From NCBI GenBank assembly GCA_017395275.1, contig JAFPVN010000041.1:1-14306 (forward strand): 14,306 nt of DNA, read 5' to 3'. This DNA comes from Candidatus Methanomethylophilaceae archaeon (lineage in GTDB: Archaea; Thermoplasmatota; Thermoplasmata; Methanomassiliicoccales; Methanomethylophilaceae). Made by a program: the position numbers and the translations under genes. Shown here piece by piece: positions 12,172 to 14,306 of this stretch. Position 1 is the stretch's first letter. Every line of letters starts with the position of its first letter. The notes under the pieces were generated by a model. The model worked only from the letters and a program-made list of their open reading frames with translations, did not search any database and was not told where the DNA came from.

Positions 12172-14091
12172 TCATCCGAACCTCTTCTCCTTCATCTCGA
12201 CGCTGACCTCCACGGTATCCGCTCCGGCGGCCTTGGCCTTCTCCGTGGCGATCTCCCCGCCCTTGGTCTTGGCGAACTCGATCGCTTCCTTGTACGACTG
12301 GACGTCGAACCTTCCGAAGGATGCGAACACCGTGCATCTGGGATCGTCGCTTCCGCCCTCTCCCTTGAAGGGCTTGATGAGGATCTCGACCTTCTCGATG
12401 ATGTTACCCGTGATTGCCCCTACGGCGTTCCCGACGTGCGAGTACTCGGACAGCAGCAGCTGGGTGTTGAACCACTCCGCCACCTTGGGCAGCCACGCCC
12501 TGACGGGCGCGCCGATGCCTATGAGGGGTTTGTTGAGCCTGATGGAACAGGAGTAGTCCAGTCCCTCCTTCCCGGTGATGAACTTGTTCGTCAGATCTTC
12601 CGCGACCTTGTCCATGGACAGTTCGCCGGTCTCCTCGAAGTAAAGCTTCTTGAGGATCTCGCGGGCAATCTTCTCCATCACCCTGAGCTTTCCGACCCTG
12701 ATGAATTCCTCGGGCGTCATCCTCATGAGCCTGGACATGTATCTCACGCCCAGCTGGGAGGCCTCGGCGTCGTACTCCACGTAGGATCCCTCCGCATGGA
12801 GCAGGTCCGTCGGGGTCATGCCTATCCTCTGCACCATCCCCAGCTCCTCCATCTTCCCTACATTGATGGAGAACGGGTGGATGCCGTGCTTCTCGGCCAC
12901 CTCGTTGAGGGACATCGGTCCCTGCGATATCGCTTCCAGGAACGTCCTGTCGTCATTGGTGAGGGTGCTGTTCTGTATGTCCTTGATCTTGACGAAGAAT
13001 TCGGTATCCAGGACGATTTGGTCCACCCTCATGCATTGGGGCAGGTACCTGGATTTCGCCTCGGCCGCCTTCACCAGCTTGGCCTTGAGCTCCGGATACT
13101 GCGATGATGCGATGCAAAGTGGCACTATGCGCAGCGGCGAGAGGATGAACTCCCCGCTGTTGGCGATGATACGGCTGTCCCCTCCGATACCGGAGGTGGC
13201 GATCTCTGCGGCCATGACCCTGGTCCTGCGTCCGCCTATGACGGCCCCCTCCTTCTCCAGTCTGGGCGTGCCGTTCCTCAGGATACCGATGTCGGTGGTG
13301 GTGCCCCCGATATCCACGACTATCGCGTCGTTGGCGCCGGTCAGGTTCTTCGCCCCTATCAGCGAAGCGGCCGGTCCGGAAAGTATCGTCTCTATGGGTC
13401 TGTCGAGGGCGACCTTCTCGCTCATTATGGAGCCGTCTCCTTTGACAATCATCATCGGCGCGTCTATGCCCACGTCGGACATGACCTTCTTCACCGACAC
13501 CATCAGGTCCCTGATGATCGGCAGGAGGCGGGTGTTCATGATGCAGGTGGTGGTCCTCTCGTTGAATCCCAGGCTCGATGACAGCTCGTGCCCGCAGACC
13601 ACCGGGACGTTGAGGATCTCGTTGCATATGTTGCGGAGCCTGAGCTCGTGCTCGGGGTTCCTGACGCTCAGGTAGGTGGATATGGCCACGCCGTCCACCT
13701 TCCCCTTGACGGATTCGAGGAACGAGCGCGCGGCGGCCTCGTCCAGAGGCTTGTCCTCCTCTCCCCTGAGGGTGTGTCCTCCCTGTATACATGTGATGTA
13801 ATCTACGGGGATGGAATGGTCGAACTCCCTTCCTGCGCAGATCAGCGCGACGCGGCATCCCTTGCCCTCCACTATGGAGTTCGTCGCAAGCGTCGACGAT
13901 ATCGAGACCATCGTCACGTGCTTGAAGAGCTCTTTGTCGAATCCCTTGATCGCTCCCGCTATCCCCAGGGAGAGATCGTTCCTGGTCGTGAGGGATTTCG
14001 CGCAGCACACTACGTCCCCCTTCTCCATGTCGATGATGACGGCATCGGTGTACGTGCCGCCGGTGTCAAAACCCAATCCGTATTGTGGCAT
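12172..14091 (-). CDS. Hydantoinase/oxoprolinase (HyuA) family ATPase, archaeal type
   Basis: A 639-residue ASKHA-fold protein related to the ATP-using subunit of 5-oxoprolinase, N-methylhydantoinase and acetone carboxylase. Motifs: GFDTGGTYTDAV (7-18, first phosphate loop), KGDGSIM (217-223), SGPAAS (238-243) and VDIGGTTTDIG (259-269, second phosphate loop). A helical segment at about 376-425 (LTNDDRTFLEAISQGP then MSLNEVAEKHGIHPFSINV) looks like a winged-helix insertion, followed by GMTPTDLLHAEG (424-435), which is typical of the family. No HyuB partner is next to it, so ordinary hydantoin or oxoproline hydrolysis is doubtful. GGAGG eight bases before the ATG supports the start at 14091. 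It follows a zinc-ribbon gene by 52 bases. The C-terminus appears to continue in another frame. Confidence 0.88.
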   Translation of the reverse strand: MPQYGLGFDTGGTYTDAVIIDMEKGDVVCCAKSLTTRNDLSLGIAGAIKGFDKELFKHVTMVSISSTLATNSIVEGKGCRVALICAGREFDHSIPVDYITCIQGGHTLRGEEDKPLDEAAARSFLESVKGKVDGVAISTYLSVRNPEHELRLRNICNEILNVPVVCGHELSSSLGFNERTTTCIMNTRLLPIIRDLMVSVKKVMSDVGIDAPMMIVKGDGSIMSEKVALDRPIETILSGPAASLIGAKNLTGANDAIVVDIGGTTTDIGILRNGTPRLEKEGAVIGGRRTRVMAAEIATSGIGGDSRIIANSGEFILSPLRIVPLCIASSQYPELKAKLVKAAEAKSRYLPQCMRVDQIVLDTEFFVKIKDIQNSTLTNDDRTFLEAISQGPMSLNEVAEKHGIHPFSINVGKMEELGMVQRIGMTPTDLLHAEGSYVEYDAEASQLGVRYMSRLMRMTPEEFIRVGKLRVMEKIAREILKKLYFEETGELSMDKVAEDLTNKFITGKEGLDYSCSIRLNKPLIGIGAPVRAWLPKVAEWFNTQLLLSEYSHVGNAVGAITGNIIEKVEILIKPFKGEGGSDDPRCTVFASFGRFDVQSYKEAIEFAKTKGGEIATEKAKAAGADTVEVSVEMKEKRFG

Positions 14092-14143
14092 GCCTATGGC
14101 CTCCGGGCGCTCTCCGGTGTCAGATTTTGAAAGGAATCAGGCT

Positions 14144-14306
14144 TTAGGCCTTGCGTTTGTAGCCATAGTCGTTGCGGAAGGCGGTGACCACGTTGTTCAT
14201 GTGGTCTGCCATGTACCTTTCCTGAAGCTTGTTGTTGACCCAAGGCGTATCCTGGATCCAAAACTCGTAATCGCACTTCGCGCATCTCATCTTCGGGCAT
14301 CCCTTG
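14144..14306 (-). CDS. Zinc-ribbon-like protein, C-terminal part (cut by window end)
   Basis: Read on the minus strand from the window edge, 53 codons run to a TAA at 14146-14144. The visible part starts KGCPKMRCAKCDYEFW, a C-x4-C-x2-C cluster that looks like part of a zinc ribbon or rubredoxin-like knuckle, and ends in an aromatic/basic tail (RNDYGYKRKA). The 5' end lies beyond the window, so more cysteines may precede. It is on the same strand as the HyuA-like gene with a 52-base gap containing that gene's GGAGG, so they are probably co-transcribed. The family is unknown. Confidence 0.6.
   Translation of the reverse strand, partial: KGCPKMRCAKCDYEFWIQDTPWVNNKLQERYMADHMNNVVTAFRNDYGYKRKA

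Noticed and set aside
12106..13107. A 333-codon plus-strand frame opposite the HyuA-like gene
   Set aside because: It is low in motif content, rich in Leu/Gly/Asp as expected for an antisense shadow, and lacks a promoter or ribosome binding site.

Overview
The window looks like archaeal chromosome of about 55-60% GC. Several genes have an A/T-rich TATA-like box about 25-30 bases before the ATG and no ribosome binding site, as expected for leaderless archaeal transcripts. Others carry purine-rich Shine-Dalgarno sequences. Gene content (family 4 and 2 glycosyltransferases, a small IlvN-like ACT protein, a CobW-type GTPase, an archaeal hydantoinase/oxoprolinase-like protein) would suit a Thermoplasmatota archaeon such as a Methanomassiliicoccales methanogen. 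That placement is inference, because no marker gene is present.

Layout. 1-1126: the last codons of an unknown gene, then a HipA-type kinase. 1144-4363: a minus-strand block with cyclophilin, a three-helix membrane protein, and a sugar-nucleotidyltransferase/GT4 glycosyltransferase pair for surface glycan synthesis. 4364-4587: a 224-base regulatory gap with a GC hairpin and two copies of a 17-base inverted repeat on either side of a TATA box. 4588-6459: an AT-richer two-gene island, an ABC/AAA-like ATPase overlapping an RloB-like (Toprim-like) protein, which looks like an anti-phage system. The RloB-like frame is broken by a -1 shift at a canonical-looking slippery heptamer. 6496-7916: a small membrane protein with a strong promoter and 5' stem-loop, then a membrane-anchored alpha/beta hydrolase. 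7961-8095: four 33-base-spaced repeats and a terminator between convergent genes. 8108-9408: an IlvE plus ACT-domain operon, divergent from a GT2 dolichyl-phosphate-mannose-synthase-like gene (9471-10238). 10341-10634: a small CxCxC protein behind a structured leader. 10671-14306: a minus-strand cluster of a zinc-ribbon protein (cut by the window end), a HyuA-like ATPase whose C-terminal tail lies in a +1 frame, a CobW-type metal-chaperone GTPase and a His/Asp-rich partner.

Most promising for novelty: the operator-controlled ATPase/RloB pair with its possible programmed frameshift; the uncharacterised zinc-ribbon/HyuA/CobW/192-residue cluster; and the nested 33/66-base repeat. No rRNA, tRNA, CRISPR array or insertion sequence was recognised. 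Two apparent frameshifts in one window mean that assembly error must be considered for both.
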